Below are positions 7,771 to 16,238 of a stretch of DNA of 64,000 bases, in pieces. The stretch is taken from assembly GCA_902785945.1 (NCBI GenBank), contig CADAAR010000001.1, positions 124,001 to 188,000 of the forward strand, read 5' to 3'. The stretch's first letter is position 1, and each line of letters starts with the position of its first letter. Origin of the DNA: an uncultured Prevotellaceae bacterium (lineage in GTDB: Bacteria; Bacteroidota; Bacteroidia; Bacteroidales; Bacteroidaceae). The notes beneath the pieces are model-generated. The model ran no database searches. It saw only the letters and a list, made by a program, of their open reading frames with translations, and had not been told where the DNA came from. The translations under genes were made by a program, and so were the position numbers.

Positions 7771-8889
7771 TTAGTCTAACTGTTTGTGACCACGGGTATA
7801 GGTGCCGCTGGCGATGACTTTTCCGTTGCGGTCTTTCTCAACGAACTTACCGTCGCGGACATCATCTTTGTAATAGCCTTCGAAGCGAAGACCCTCTTTG
7901 TCTTCCTCGATGGCAGCACCATTGCGCTTACCGTTTTTGAAGGTGCCTTTGAACTTCGAACCATCGGCATAGCGTGCAACGCCCTCACCGTCGATCATGC
8001 CATCCTTGAACTGGCCCTCGAACACATCGCCCGCCTTTGTGGTGAGTTTTCCCTTGCCGTTAGGCTTATCAGACTTCCACAGACCCACGTACTGATCGCC
8101 GTTCTTCCAGACCATCGTACCCTGTCCCTGTTTGTCGCCTTCATAGAACTGACCTGTGTATTTATCGCCATTGGCATACTTCGAGATGCCTGTGCCCGTG
8201 CGCTCGCCGTCGACATAGTCACCTTCGTAAACATCGCCGTTCTGGAACTTATATATGCCGCGACCATTTTGTATGTTGTTCTTCCACTGACCGATATACA
8301 CGTCGCCAGAAGCATATTTGAAGGTGCCCTTGCCCTGACAGACGTTGTTCACCCACTGACCATCGTAAGAAGAACCATCACCCCAGTTGAAGTATCCCTG
8401 ACCGTTCTTCTGGTCGTCTTTCCAGTCGCCTTTGTAATAAGCGCCGTTGGCAAAGGTATACATGCCCTTGCCTGAGCGCTTGTCCATATACCAGTTGCCA
8501 TCGTACTTGTCGCCATTGAAATAATACATGATACCGTGACCGTGCTGATAGTCGCGGAACCAGAGGCCTTCGTAGCGGTTGTTGTTGGAGAAATAATACA
8601 CGCCTTTGCCATGTTGCTGGTCCTGGAACCATTCGCCCTCGTATTTCTCGCCATCGAAGAAGGTGTAGGTACCGAAACCCTGACGTTTGCCCTTCTCGTA
8701 CTCACCTTCATACCAATTGCCATTTTTATAAGTGGTCTTACCCTTGCCATGAGGCTTGCCCTGTACCATCTCGCCCTGGAACTCTCCGCCATCTTTCGTG
8801 GTACACGAGCCCAGTGTGATTTTCTGTGCCATTAGCACCAAGGGAAACATCAATATAATTGCTGAAAATGTATATCTAATTTTGTTCAT
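7771..8889 (-). CDS. exported MORN-repeat protein
   Basis: 372 residues from the ATG at 8889; a signal peptide (MNKIRYTFSAIILMFPLVLMA) directs it out of the cytoplasm. After a short start the protein is almost entirely 14 consecutive MORN-type repeats of 23 residues each (pattern xYEGxWxxxxxxGxGxYxFxNGD), ending with a short tail. The last two repeats are degenerate. MORN repeats form an extended beta-hairpin rod that in other proteins binds lipids or partner proteins; no enzymatic domain is present. The start is supported by a promoter 27 bases upstream; the longer open frame would start upstream of that promoter. Confidence 0.85.
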   Translation of the reverse strand: MNKIRYTFSAIILMFPLVLMAQKITLGSCTTKDGGEFQGEMVQGKPHGKGKTTYKNGNWYEGEYEKGKRQGFGTYTFFDGEKYEGEWFQDQQHGKGVYYFSNNNRYEGLWFRDYQHGHGIMYYFNGDKYDGNWYMDKRSGKGMYTFANGAYYKGDWKDDQKNGQGYFNWGDGSSYDGQWVNNVCQGKGTFKYASGDVYIGQWKNNIQNGRGIYKFQNGDVYEGDYVDGERTGTGISKYANGDKYTGQFYEGDKQGQGTMVWKNGDQYVGLWKSDKPNGKGKLTTKAGDVFEGQFKDGMIDGEGVARYADGSKFKGTFKNGKRNGAAIEEDKEGLRFEGYYKDDVRDGKFVEKDRNGKVIASGTYTRGHKQLD

Positions 8890-8915
8890 TCTGATTCTGA
8901 TTTCAATTTGCTTTG

Positions 8916-8946
8916 CAAAAATACGAATTAAAACCGAAACCACCAA
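8916..8946 (-). promoter_or_regulatory. promoter of the MORN gene
   Basis: Minus strand TATTTTTG at 8923-8916 with TTG at 8946-8944, 20-base spacer. It places the start site just upstream of the ATG at 8889. Confidence 0.65.
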
Positions 8947-8998
8947 GTGTCGTTACAATATTTAACGATAATACTCATTTTCTATCAAAAATTATTAT

Positions 8999-9006
8999 TA
9001 CCTTTG
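8999..9006 (+). promoter_or_regulatory. -7 element of the kdsB promoter
   Basis: TACCTTTG ends only 7 bases before the kdsB ATG at 9014, so the transcript should have almost no 5' leader. No clear TTTG -33 element is present. Confidence 0.65.
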
Positions 9007-9013
9007 CAGCCGT

Positions 9014-9757
9014 ATGACATTTACTGCGATTATCCCCGCCCGCTATGCGTCGACACGTTTTCCGGGCAAGCCGCTGGCAGTTCTCGGCGGAAAGACTGTC
9101 ATCCAGAGAGTGTATGAGCAGGTGAAAAGCGTGCTCAGCGAGGTATATGTAGCCACCGACGATGAGCGCATTATGGCCTGCGTGGAGACGTTTGGCGGCA
9201 AAGCCGTAATGACACGCAGCGACCACCAGAGCGGCACGGACCGTATTCAGGAAGCTGTAGAGAAAACTGGCACAAAGGCTGATGTCATCATCAACGTACA
9301 GGGTGACGAGCCGTTTATCCAGCCCTCGCAGATTCAGACATTGATGCAGCTTTTCGATGACAACGCCACCCAGATAGGCACATTAGGAAAACGTTTCGAG
9401 AACCTTGAGGCTGTGGAGAATCCCAACTCGCCGAAAATCGTGACTGACATAAAGGGTTTTGCCCTCTATTTTAGCCGTAGTGTCATTCCCTATATCCGAG
9501 GGAAAGCCCACGAAGACTGGTTTGGCGAATACCCGTTCCTAAAGCATCTCGGTGTCTATGCTTACCGTCGGGAGGTGTTGGCAGAGGTCACAAAGCTGCC
9601 ACAGAGTTCGTTGGAAAAGGCTGAGAGTCTTGAACAGTTGCGTTGGTTGCAGAACGGCTATCGCATCCGCGTTGGACTAACGGATGTAGAGACTGTTGGT
9701 ATAGACACTCCTGAGGACCTGCAGAGAGCAGAATATTTCCTAAAACACAAATCTTAA
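9014..9757 (+). CDS. kdsB: 3-deoxy-manno-octulosonate cytidylyltransferase
   Basis: 247 residues, standard length. IPARYASTRFPGKPL at the N-terminus is the nucleotide-binding signature and INVQGDEPFI holds the metal-binding aspartate. The enzyme activates Kdo as CMP-Kdo in the cytosol for lipopolysaccharide inner-core assembly. It is a lone plus-strand gene flanked by minus-strand genes; its 3' end overlaps the convergent membrane protein gene by 18 bases. The ATG is fixed by homology and by the promoter element directly in front of it, which leaves little or no room for a Shine-Dalgarno site. Confidence 0.95.
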   Translation: MTFTAIIPARYASTRFPGKPLAVLGGKTVIQRVYEQVKSVLSEVYVATDDERIMACVETFGGKAVMTRSDHQSGTDRIQEAVEKTGTKADVIINVQGDEPFIQPSQIQTLMQLFDDNATQIGTLGKRFENLEAVENPNSPKIVTDIKGFALYFSRSVIPYIRGKAHEDWFGEYPFLKHLGVYAYRREVLAEVTKLPQSSLEKAESLEQLRWLQNGYRIRVGLTDVETVGIDTPEDLQRAEYFLKHKS

Positions 9758-10333
9758 CGATTCGTAGAGCTGGATCAATAAAATATAGAATATAAACAGC
9801 GGGGCGCCCTTTCGACATCCAAACGAGAGGGCGTCGAGCACATCAGCAAGGGTCTGGAAACGACCTGATACCAAACCAAAAGACACAGACACAAGAATGA
9901 TGCCAAAACTGAGAATCGGTATGATACTGTGTGAGAATGGCGATGGGAAAAGACTACCCGTAGACGAGAGCAGCACCGCATGAGGTATAGCCGTCAGCGA
10001 AAAACATACGCCCACATAAAGCACGAGGAACACGAAGGTAAGCCGTAATGCCATACGATCGCGATAGCTGGTATGTGGTTGTCGGATGAGACCGCTCTTC
10101 TGCAGACAACCCAATGCCACCAGCAACAACAAGAGCCATGCAAGCCAAGGAGAAGCCACCATCGAGGCGAAGTTACCGAAGAACCAACGTACGCCTTCGC
10201 CAGAGAGCATTGAACGCACGCCATCAACCCTCATGGCGGAAAGTATCCATGAGAGAAGGATGAGCACCACCTCTGCTATCAGTAGGAGGAGCATAAGCAC
10301 CCCAAAGCGTGAGCCTTTTGCCTGACTATTCAT
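9740..10333 (-). CDS. unrecognised polytopic membrane protein
   Basis: About 197 residues from the ATG at 10333 (MNSQAKGSRFG; the ATG at 10336 is in frame and equally possible). Five or so hydrophobic segments: FGVLMLLLLIAEVVLILLSW, ASPWLAWLLLLLVALGCL, LTFVFLVLYVGVCFSLTA, HSIIPILSFGIILVSVSFG, PLFIFYILLIQLYESL. I do not recognise a catalytic motif. Its start overlaps the stop of the response regulator gene (ATGATGAATAG), which implies translational coupling, so it may be an output or accessory part of that two-component system. Convergent overlap of 18 bases with kdsB. Confidence 0.68.
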   Translation of the reverse strand: MNSQAKGSRFGVLMLLLLIAEVVLILLSWILSAMRVDGVRSMLSGEGVRWFFGNFASMVASPWLAWLLLLLVALGCLQKSGLIRQPHTSYRDRMALRLTFVFLVLYVGVCFSLTAIPHAVLLSSTGSLFPSPFSHSIIPILSFGIILVSVSFGLVSGRFQTLADVLDALSFGCRKGAPLFIFYILLIQLYESLRFVF

Positions 10334-11045
10334 CATCAGCGACCAGATTGTCGATATCAATGATATGCAGTTCGATGGCACGTACCACCAGGCGTGTGGC
10401 ATTAACATTGCTAACATTCTCCGGGAAGAGCTTCTTAATCAGTTCGTTCTGACGTTTCTCCAGACTCTTCACACCAAAGGGCATGCCACGAAGGCCTGTG
10501 ATCTGCTCCTTGGTATAACCTAGTGCCAGATGACGCAGGAAACGTTCGTCGTATTCGTCAACCTCGTAACTCACTACCGCCTCCTGTTTGGCCAGCTGAC
10601 CACTGACGGCCTGTTTGAAACGCTCGACGATTTTCTCGAGTATGGGTTCGTTGAACACCAAGGTCTTACCCTCCATCACCGCATTCACATCGCGACGCGT
10701 GAGCAGTTCGCCTGTCTTCAGGATGATACCGTCAGCACCGGCATCCAGCACATCCACCCAGAGTTTCTCGTTGAGTATTTCGCCCGTGAAGATTAGTACC
10801 TTGATATCAGGATACATCTCCTTGGTGCTGCGACATATCTCCACACCAACGGTGGTAGAACCGCTCAGCCCCAAATCGAGCAACACAAGGTTGGGTTTCT
10901 GTTGTTTGAGCAGTTTCCAATAGGCAGGCTCATTCTCTGCCGTACCGATGACTTCTGCCTCAGGGATATCACTTTTGAGAATGCCAAGCGTGCCTTTCAA
11001 CTCTAAGAGCACATCTTCGACGATGATAACTTTAAACTGATCCAT
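10326..11045 (-). CDS. response regulator, receiver plus LuxR-like C-terminal region
   Basis: 239 residues from the ATG at 11045 (MDQFKVIIVEDV); the longer open frame upstream only mirrors the kinase gene. Receiver domain: acidic pair in VED near the start, phospho-acceptor Asp57 in LVLLDLGLSG, Thr in IFTGE, Lys in ILKTG. The C-terminal region (LALGYTKEQITGLRG...VKSLEKRQNELIKKLF) resembles a LuxR-type helix-turn-helix but is divergent, so DNA binding is likely rather than certain. It follows the kinase gene by 10 bases and overlaps the membrane protein gene; the kinase is its probable phosphodonor. Confidence 0.85.
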   Translation of the reverse strand: MDQFKVIIVEDVLLELKGTLGILKSDIPEAEVIGTAENEPAYWKLLKQQKPNLVLLDLGLSGSTTVGVEICRSTKEMYPDIKVLIFTGEILNEKLWVDVLDAGADGIILKTGELLTRRDVNAVMEGKTLVFNEPILEKIVERFKQAVSGQLAKQEAVVSYEVDEYDERFLRHLALGYTKEQITGLRGMPFGVKSLEKRQNELIKKLFPENVSNVNATRLVVRAIELHIIDIDNLVADDE

Positions 11046-11055
11046 AATTTTTCTA

Positions 11056-14000
11056 TTATATTTGATGATTTGACACTTTAGGAGCTGCAGGAAGGATGAT
11101 ACGCACCAACGACTGGCCGTCGCGCACTTCCGCCCAGATACCACACAGACGGCGATTGGTGGCCTCACCATGATCACGCACGATCTGACGACACAACAGA
11201 TAAGGAATGTTTTGTATGGAAACGGGCGTGAACAAGGTCTGCGCCTCGTCGTCGCTAAGATGGAGACTGGGCATAGGCATCGTGATTTCCACATATTTGC
11301 CATCGTTGATGGTCTGCACCTCTGAAGGCTCCTTGCCCTCACCCTGTTTGCGAAGGATGGAGAACAGGTAGCTGATAAGATTTTCGTCGCCCAGGATACC
11401 GTTTGACAATCGACGGATATGCAGGTTTGAGCGCTCTGTCTGATCCATCGCCTGCTGCGAGAGCATGCCATAGAGTGCGCGGTAATAGCCCACAATCTCG
11501 GAAAGCGAGTCTTCTTCACCCTGATCTACCAACTGACGAATGCGAGAGGGATAATACATGGTCTCATGTTTGAGGGTTGACAGGCAGTTGTCGAGTACAG
11601 CATTCGACACGTGGAGATTGGCTGTCTCGAGTTCCAGTCGCCGTAACTCATCATCCATCATTTCCAGACTCGACATTTGCTGACGCTCCATGAGGAAACG
11701 ATAATAGAGCCTATGGCGGTAATACAATAAGTAATAGGCTGGCAAAATGGATAAAAGCACGATGATAAGCAGAATCATAGCGATGCGCTTGTTGGTCTGC
11801 GATTGTTGCATTATGCGACAATAGTCAGCCAGCGTATTATCAGCCGACATCTCTTTATACAGTTGTGTGTAGATTCGATTGTTATAATGATAGAGTTGCC
11901 ATTCGTGGAGCGCGAGCGCTGCCACTGCACTCTCATTACGGATGTCAATAATGATATTATAATTGGTGGCCAGCGAATCCTGAAACCACTTGATTTCAGG
12001 AATCATCAGGGAGAGGTCGCCCTGACGTAGCATCAGGTCGGTGCCTTTAGGACAGAGTTGCTGATAATGAAGGTTCAGATAGTAACGACAGGAGTCGGCA
12101 AACATCAGCGTACGCTCGTAGGTGCCATTGATATTGGAGAAATAGGCCGAATCGGCAAAGGCACTCGCCTTACTCACATAATTGTCGGCTGCAGATGCCC
12201 TAATAGGAGTCCATGTAATGCAGAGGGTGAACAGTGCAATCAGCATACGCACCATACCTTTAGGCAGACGGAAGGAGAAGCGGGAGCCTTGGCCCTTAGT
12301 GCTCTCGGCTGAAATCTGACAAACGGAGAAGATCTGGCTGATTTTGCGATATTTCTCGATGATTCCCTTACAGTTCAGTAAACCGAATCCGTGATTGATG
12401 AGAGGCTTTGGGTCAAAGATATGCGCCAATTGGTCTTCACTCATGCCCTCGCCCGTATCAGCCACCGATATCTCTATATAGTCGGGGGCCTGCTGTGCAG
12501 AAACAGTAACGCTGCCTCCCTCGGATGTAAACTTACGCGCATTATCAGCCAAGGTGTTCAGCATGAAAAGCGTTAAAACACGATCGGCCTTGACCTGCGC
12601 ATCGGTGGGTTGTATATCAAGAGTGATGCCCTTCATGGCAAAAGTCTTACGACTATGCGACATCAGATCGAAGAGTGTCTGCAGTGGGAAGCTCTCAATC
12701 TTGAGGTTGAGTTCGCCCTGGCGCAGTTGTATCCACTGTGTGAGAATATCATTGTAATCGTTGATCTGGTCAGTGAGCTCACGGACATAAGCGAGACTCT
12801 CCTGTTTGCTGGCAGCATCAAGATCATCCAGACGACTGATTTCATGAATGATACGATCGATGAAAGGTGTGATACTATTGACGAGCGAGATCTTGGCACG
12901 CTGTTCGAGATGGCGTCGTTCATTGTCTTCCAGGCGCAGTTTGCTGGCAGACACATCATCCTGACGCTGTTCCAATTCGTCTTCAAGTTGACTATAGCCG
13001 CCTTTCTTTTTCTTGTTCAGACGATTAAAGAGCCATAACAAGAATATCAGAAGAATAATGGCTACTACTACGGCCACCAACATGATATTCAACTGACTGG
13101 CGCTACGTTCATACTGCGCTGCACGGGCCTCCAGCTGACGGTCTTGGCGAGTCTCACTCATCAAATCGATATAGGCATTGCGGTTCTCGTCACTCAGACT
13201 TTTCTCGTCCATTGCGGAATACACAAGACTCAGCTGTTCGCGGATACTCGCTACAAGGTCGGGAGCCTGATAGATGGCAGAGTCAGAGAGAGCCTGCTCC
13301 AGATTATAGAGCGCAGACTCATAATCATCAATCTGACGATAACAGGAGGCTAAAGTACGGTAGGCACCAGCAATCTGATAGATATCACCATAACGTGTGA
13401 AAAGATGAAGGGCATCTTCTGCTAGCCATCCTGCCAGCATGTCATCGTCGGCTCCTTCAGGATTAATAAACTTCATAGCAGGCAGATTATCAGCTAACAG
13501 TTTGCGACGATAATCAGGATCCATGAGATGTTCTGAGAGTGCTTCGAGGGCATTGGCTGCAAAATAAGGATAATCGCCTTGACGCGCATGGATGAAACAA
13601 CGTAGCAGCAAGTCGAACTCTTCCTGGTTAATGTCCTGCTGTGTTCCTGTGTTGATAATGCCACCTGAACCTACGTAATACAGATAGTTCAGCCATTGTG
13701 CAGTGTCACTTCTAAGATCGTTGGCATCAATATTTTGAAGAGCATCGATAGACTGTCGCTCCAGACCAACATAATAAAAATAGGTAGAAGTGACAATAGC
13801 CATCTCTGATTCTGCATAGCGCAGACGTTGTAGTTGAGGCCCGCTTAATTGAGAGCGCTCTTCATTAATACGTTTCAAGGCCTCCATCGCATTCTCGCGA
13901 TATTCGTAGAACTCGCGGTTCTTGGAACGACGCTGACAGAGACGCATTTGCTGTACGTAGCAGACGAGTAATTCTGTTTGATTATCAGTAATTTTTGGAA

Positions 14001-14259
14001 TTTCGTTCAAGCGTTGCTCTGCCTCGTCATATTGCATTTTGACAATATCAGTGAAGGCTAAGTTGTTGAGTGCTTCTGCACGTCCCTTATCATAATGGGC
14101 AGAGAGATCATAGGCTTGTTTCGCATAGTATTCGGTTGAGTCGACATCCTTGTAGTGATAGGCATATGAGAGTTCATTCAGCTTGTCGACCGTCTGCCTA
14201 TCAGGGTGCGTACAGGCTGAGATGAGAATCGTTGATAGTATGAATAGCCAGAACTTCAT
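11056..14259 (-). CDS. large sensor histidine kinase with two kinase-like modules (DUF5112/DUF5113-type)
   Basis: 1067 residues from the ATG at 14259. A lipoprotein signal (ILISAC, Cys16) is followed by TPR-like helices to about 385, a membrane segment at 391-411 and a coiled coil. Module 1 has a phospho-acceptor candidate His472 (IIHEISRL) and an ATPase domain with Asn573 (LADNARKF), DTGEG at 601 and GFGLLN. A second hydrophobic segment at about 669-690, an extracytoplasmic stretch and a third segment at 825-847 lead to module 2 with a candidate His898 (LKHET) and a degenerate ATPase-like end without clear N and G boxes. This resembles Bacteroidetes kinases annotated with DUF5112 and DUF5113. 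It probably senses an envelope signal and signals to the adjacent regulator. Signal unknown. Confidence 0.75.
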   Translation of the reverse strand: MKFWLFILSTILISACTHPDRQTVDKLNELSYAYHYKDVDSTEYYAKQAYDLSAHYDKGRAEALNNLAFTDIVKMQYDEAEQRLNEIPKITDNQTELLVCYVQQMRLCQRRSKNREFYEYRENAMEALKRINEERSQLSGPQLQRLRYAESEMAIVTSTYFYYVGLERQSIDALQNIDANDLRSDTAQWLNYLYYVGSGGIINTGTQQDINQEEFDLLLRCFIHARQGDYPYFAANALEALSEHLMDPDYRRKLLADNLPAMKFINPEGADDDMLAGWLAEDALHLFTRYGDIYQIAGAYRTLASCYRQIDDYESALYNLEQALSDSAIYQAPDLVASIREQLSLVYSAMDEKSLSDENRNAYIDLMSETRQDRQLEARAAQYERSASQLNIMLVAVVVAIILLIFLLWLFNRLNKKKKGGYSQLEDELEQRQDDVSASKLRLEDNERRHLEQRAKISLVNSITPFIDRIIHEISRLDDLDAASKQESLAYVRELTDQINDYNDILTQWIQLRQGELNLKIESFPLQTLFDLMSHSRKTFAMKGITLDIQPTDAQVKADRVLTLFMLNTLADNARKFTSEGGSVTVSAQQAPDYIEISVADTGEGMSEDQLAHIFDPKPLINHGFGLLNCKGIIEKYRKISQIFSVCQISAESTKGQGSRFSFRLPKGMVRMLIALFTLCITWTPIRASAADNYVSKASAFADSAYFSNINGTYERTLMFADSCRYYLNLHYQQLCPKGTDLMLRQGDLSLMIPEIKWFQDSLATNYNIIIDIRNESAVAALALHEWQLYHYNNRIYTQLYKEMSADNTLADYCRIMQQSQTNKRIAMILLIIVLLSILPAYYLLYYRHRLYYRFLMERQQMSSLEMMDDELRRLELETANLHVSNAVLDNCLSTLKHETMYYPSRIRQLVDQGEEDSLSEIVGYYRALYGMLSQQAMDQTERSNLHIRRLSNGILGDENLISYLFSILRKQGEGKEPSEVQTINDGKYVEITMPMPSLHLSDDEAQTLFTPVSIQNIPYLLCRQIVRDHGEATNRRLCGIWAEVRDGQSLVRIILPAAPKVSNHQI

Positions 14260-14261
14260 AA

Positions 14262-14303
14262 GAAAAAATAATCCCTCCCGCCACATAGGCAGCGAGAGGG
14301 ATT
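14262..14303 (-). terminator. terminator after kdgA, abutting the kinase start codon
   Basis: Minus strand: AATCCCTC (14303-14296) pairs with GAGGGATT (14277-14270), with further pairing inside (CGCTGCC with GGCGG), followed by ATTTTTTCT. The T-run ends 2 bases before the kinase ATG at 14259. Confidence 0.75.
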
Positions 14304-14312
14304 TTACAGTTA

Positions 14313-14981
14313 TTAAGCACGAGCCTTAGCCACGTAACCCAGTGCTTCCTTACACTTATCAGTCACGTACTGCCAATCGCCGGCCTTCACCTTATCTGAA
14401 GGGAAGAGCTTAGAGCCCATACCCACACAGAACACACCTGCTTTGAACCATGACTTCAAGTTCTCCTCTTCAGGAGCAACACCGCCAGTGACCATAATCT
14501 TGGACCAAGGCATAGGTGCCTTCAACCCCTTAACCATGTTTGGACCAACGACATCGCCAGGGAAGACTTTCGTCAGGTCGCAGCCCAACTCCTGAGCTTT
14601 ACCAATCTCAGAAACAGTCATGCAGCCTGGGCAATAAGGAATGAGACGGCGGTTGCAAACGGGAGCGATATCAGGATTAAACAAGGGACCGACCACGAAA
14701 CAAGCGCCCAACTGGATGTAGAGAGATGCTGTAGGAGCGTCGACAACACTACCAACGCCCAGAGCTAACTCAGGACACTCCTTGTCAGCCCACTTCACGA
14801 GCTCACCAAATATTTCATGAGCGAAATCGCCACGATTGGTAAACTCGAAAGCAAGAACGCCACCTTCGTAGCAGGCCTTCACCACGTTCTTACATATTTC
14901 AAGATCCTTATGATAGAAAACGGGAACCATACCGGTTTCACCAATCTTCTTCAATACTGCAATTTTATCAAACTTTGCCAT
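14313..14981 (-). CDS. kdgA: KDPG/KHG aldolase
   Basis: 222 residues. Class I aldolase fold; Schiff-base Lys138 in TKVFPGD and the proton-shuttling Glu46 in LAFEFTNRG are in the expected places. It cleaves 2-keto-3-deoxy-6-phosphogluconate to pyruvate and glyceraldehyde 3-phosphate, the last step of uronate breakdown. It follows kdgK by 40 bases on the same strand and ends at a strong terminator, so kdgK-kdgA form an operon read from the promoter at 16097-16128. Confidence 0.93.
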   Translation of the reverse strand: MAKFDKIAVLKKIGETGMVPVFYHKDLEICKNVVKACYEGGVLAFEFTNRGDFAHEIFGELVKWADKECPELALGVGSVVDAPTASLYIQLGACFVVGPLFNPDIAPVCNRRLIPYCPGCMTVSEIGKAQELGCDLTKVFPGDVVGPNMVKGLKAPMPWSKIMVTGGVAPEEENLKSWFKAGVFCVGMGSKLFPSDKVKAGDWQYVTDKCKEALGYVAKARA

Positions 14982-15021
14982 TATACAATTTTCTATTTGA
15001 CAATTTACGATTTACAATTGA

Positions 15022-16044
15022 TTAGCGCTGAACACGTCCGCTGGCATTACCACCAGCGAGAGATTCCACCTCATCAACAGAAACCAGGTTGAAGTCGCCA
15101 TTGATGGTGTGCTTCAGAGCTGAAGCAGCTACAGCGAACTCAAGTGCCTCACCCTGTGTCTTCTTGGTGAGCAGACCGTGAATCAGACCACCAGAGAATG
15201 AATCACCACCACCGACGCGGTCGATGATAGGATTGATCTCATATCGCTTTGACTGATAGAACTCCTTACCATCATAGATGAGGGCCTTCCATCCGTTGAA
15301 GGTAGCGCTGTAGCTCTCACGAAGCGTTGAAACTACATACTTGAAACCGAACTCCTTCATCATTTGCTTGAAGATGCCTTCGTAGCCGGCAGCATCGGTT
15401 TTACCACCTTCTACATCAGCATCGGGTTTGAAACCAAGACAGAGCTCAGCATCTTCCTCGTTGCCAATACATACATCAACATACTGCATCAAGGGGCGCA
15501 TGATAGAGATAGCCTTCTCAGAAGTCCAGAGCTTCTTACGGAAGTTCAGGTCGACAGATACGGTTACACCATGACGCTTTGCTGCCTCACAAGCAAGTTT
15601 TGTGAGTTCTGCAGCCTTGTCGCTGATGGCTGGCGTGATGCCTGACCAATGGAACCAGGCAGCACCCTCCATGATTTGATCGAAGTCGAAGTCGGAAGGA
15701 ACAGCCTCTGCAATAGATGAGTGCGCACGATCGTAGATTACCTTTGAAGGACGCATGGAAGCACCAGTTTCTGCATAGTACAGACCTACACGGTCGCCAC
15801 CGCGGGTAATGAACTTGGTATTGACACCATAACGACGCAGTGCGTTGACGGCGATTTGACCAATCTCATGCTTAGGAAGCTTAGAAACAAAGTATGCCTC
15901 ATGTCCATAATTAGCCACTGAGATAGCCACGTTGGCCTCACCACCTCCAGGGATGATGCGGAATGATTCACTTTGAATGAAACGGTCGTTTCCCTGTGGG
16001 GAAAGGCGAAGCATAATCTCGCCCAATGTTACGATTTTTGCCAT
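15022..16044 (-). CDS. kdgK: 2-keto-3-deoxygluconate kinase (PfkB family)
   Basis: 340 residues. PfkB/ribokinase fold: GGGEANVAI near residue 35 is the sugar-binding PfkB signature 1 and DRVGGGDSFSGG is the anion-hole/catalytic-base signature with the catalytic Asp. The neighbours kdgA, uxaA and uxaB point to KDG as substrate, giving KDPG. Divergent from the LacI-type regulator; the 195-base region between them holds both promoters and palindromes suited to that regulator. Confidence 0.92.
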   Translation of the reverse strand: MAKIVTLGEIMLRLSPQGNDRFIQSESFRIIPGGGEANVAISVANYGHEAYFVSKLPKHEIGQIAVNALRRYGVNTKFITRGGDRVGLYYAETGASMRPSKVIYDRAHSSIAEAVPSDFDFDQIMEGAAWFHWSGITPAISDKAAELTKLACEAAKRHGVTVSVDLNFRKKLWTSEKAISIMRPLMQYVDVCIGNEEDAELCLGFKPDADVEGGKTDAAGYEGIFKQMMKEFGFKYVVSTLRESYSATFNGWKALIYDGKEFYQSKRYEINPIIDRVGGGDSFSGGLIHGLLTKKTQGEALEFAVAASALKHTINGDFNLVSVDEVESLAGGNASGRVQR

Positions 16045-16096
16045 TGCTTTTTTGCTTTTGTTTTATAGATTAATACTATTTCTTAATTTTCGACGA

Positions 16097-16128
16097 CAAA
16101 AGTACGACTTTTTTCTGAAACCACCAAA
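16097..16128 (-). promoter_or_regulatory. kdgK-kdgA promoter
   Basis: Minus strand TACTTTTG at 16104-16097 with TTTG at 16128-16125, 20-base spacer. Confidence 0.72.
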
Positions 16129-16157
16129 TATTATATGCTGAAAAAGAGCAGAAAAGT

Positions 16158-16189
16158 TACGGAAACGATTTCGTAGCCAAATCATTTGG
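16158..16189. promoter_or_regulatory. candidate operators for the LacI-family regulator
   Basis: 16158-16175 is an 18-base imperfect palindrome with a central CG (TACGGAAACGATTTCGTA, 7 of 9 pairs match), the form usual for LacI-family operators. 16177-16189 is a perfect palindrome CCAAATCATTTGG that overlaps the -33 element of the regulator promoter. Binding is inferred from position and symmetry. Confidence 0.5.
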
Positions 16190-16216
16190 TGATATCAATT
16201 ATTATTTGTACCTTTG
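16185..16216 (+). promoter_or_regulatory. promoter of the LacI-type regulator and uxaA operon
   Basis: TTTG at 16185-16188 and TACCTTTG at 16209-16216, 20-base spacer. Confidence 0.75.
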
Positions 16217-16238
16217 CACGGCAAAAGGAGAAATCAAA

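Noticed and set aside
11046-11519. N-terminal extension of the response regulator
   Set aside because: It reads the kinase gene in another frame; the receiver domain starts at the ATG 11045.
16206-16238. TTG start for the LacI regulator
   Set aside because: It lies inside the promoter; the ATG at 16239 has a good ribosome-binding site.
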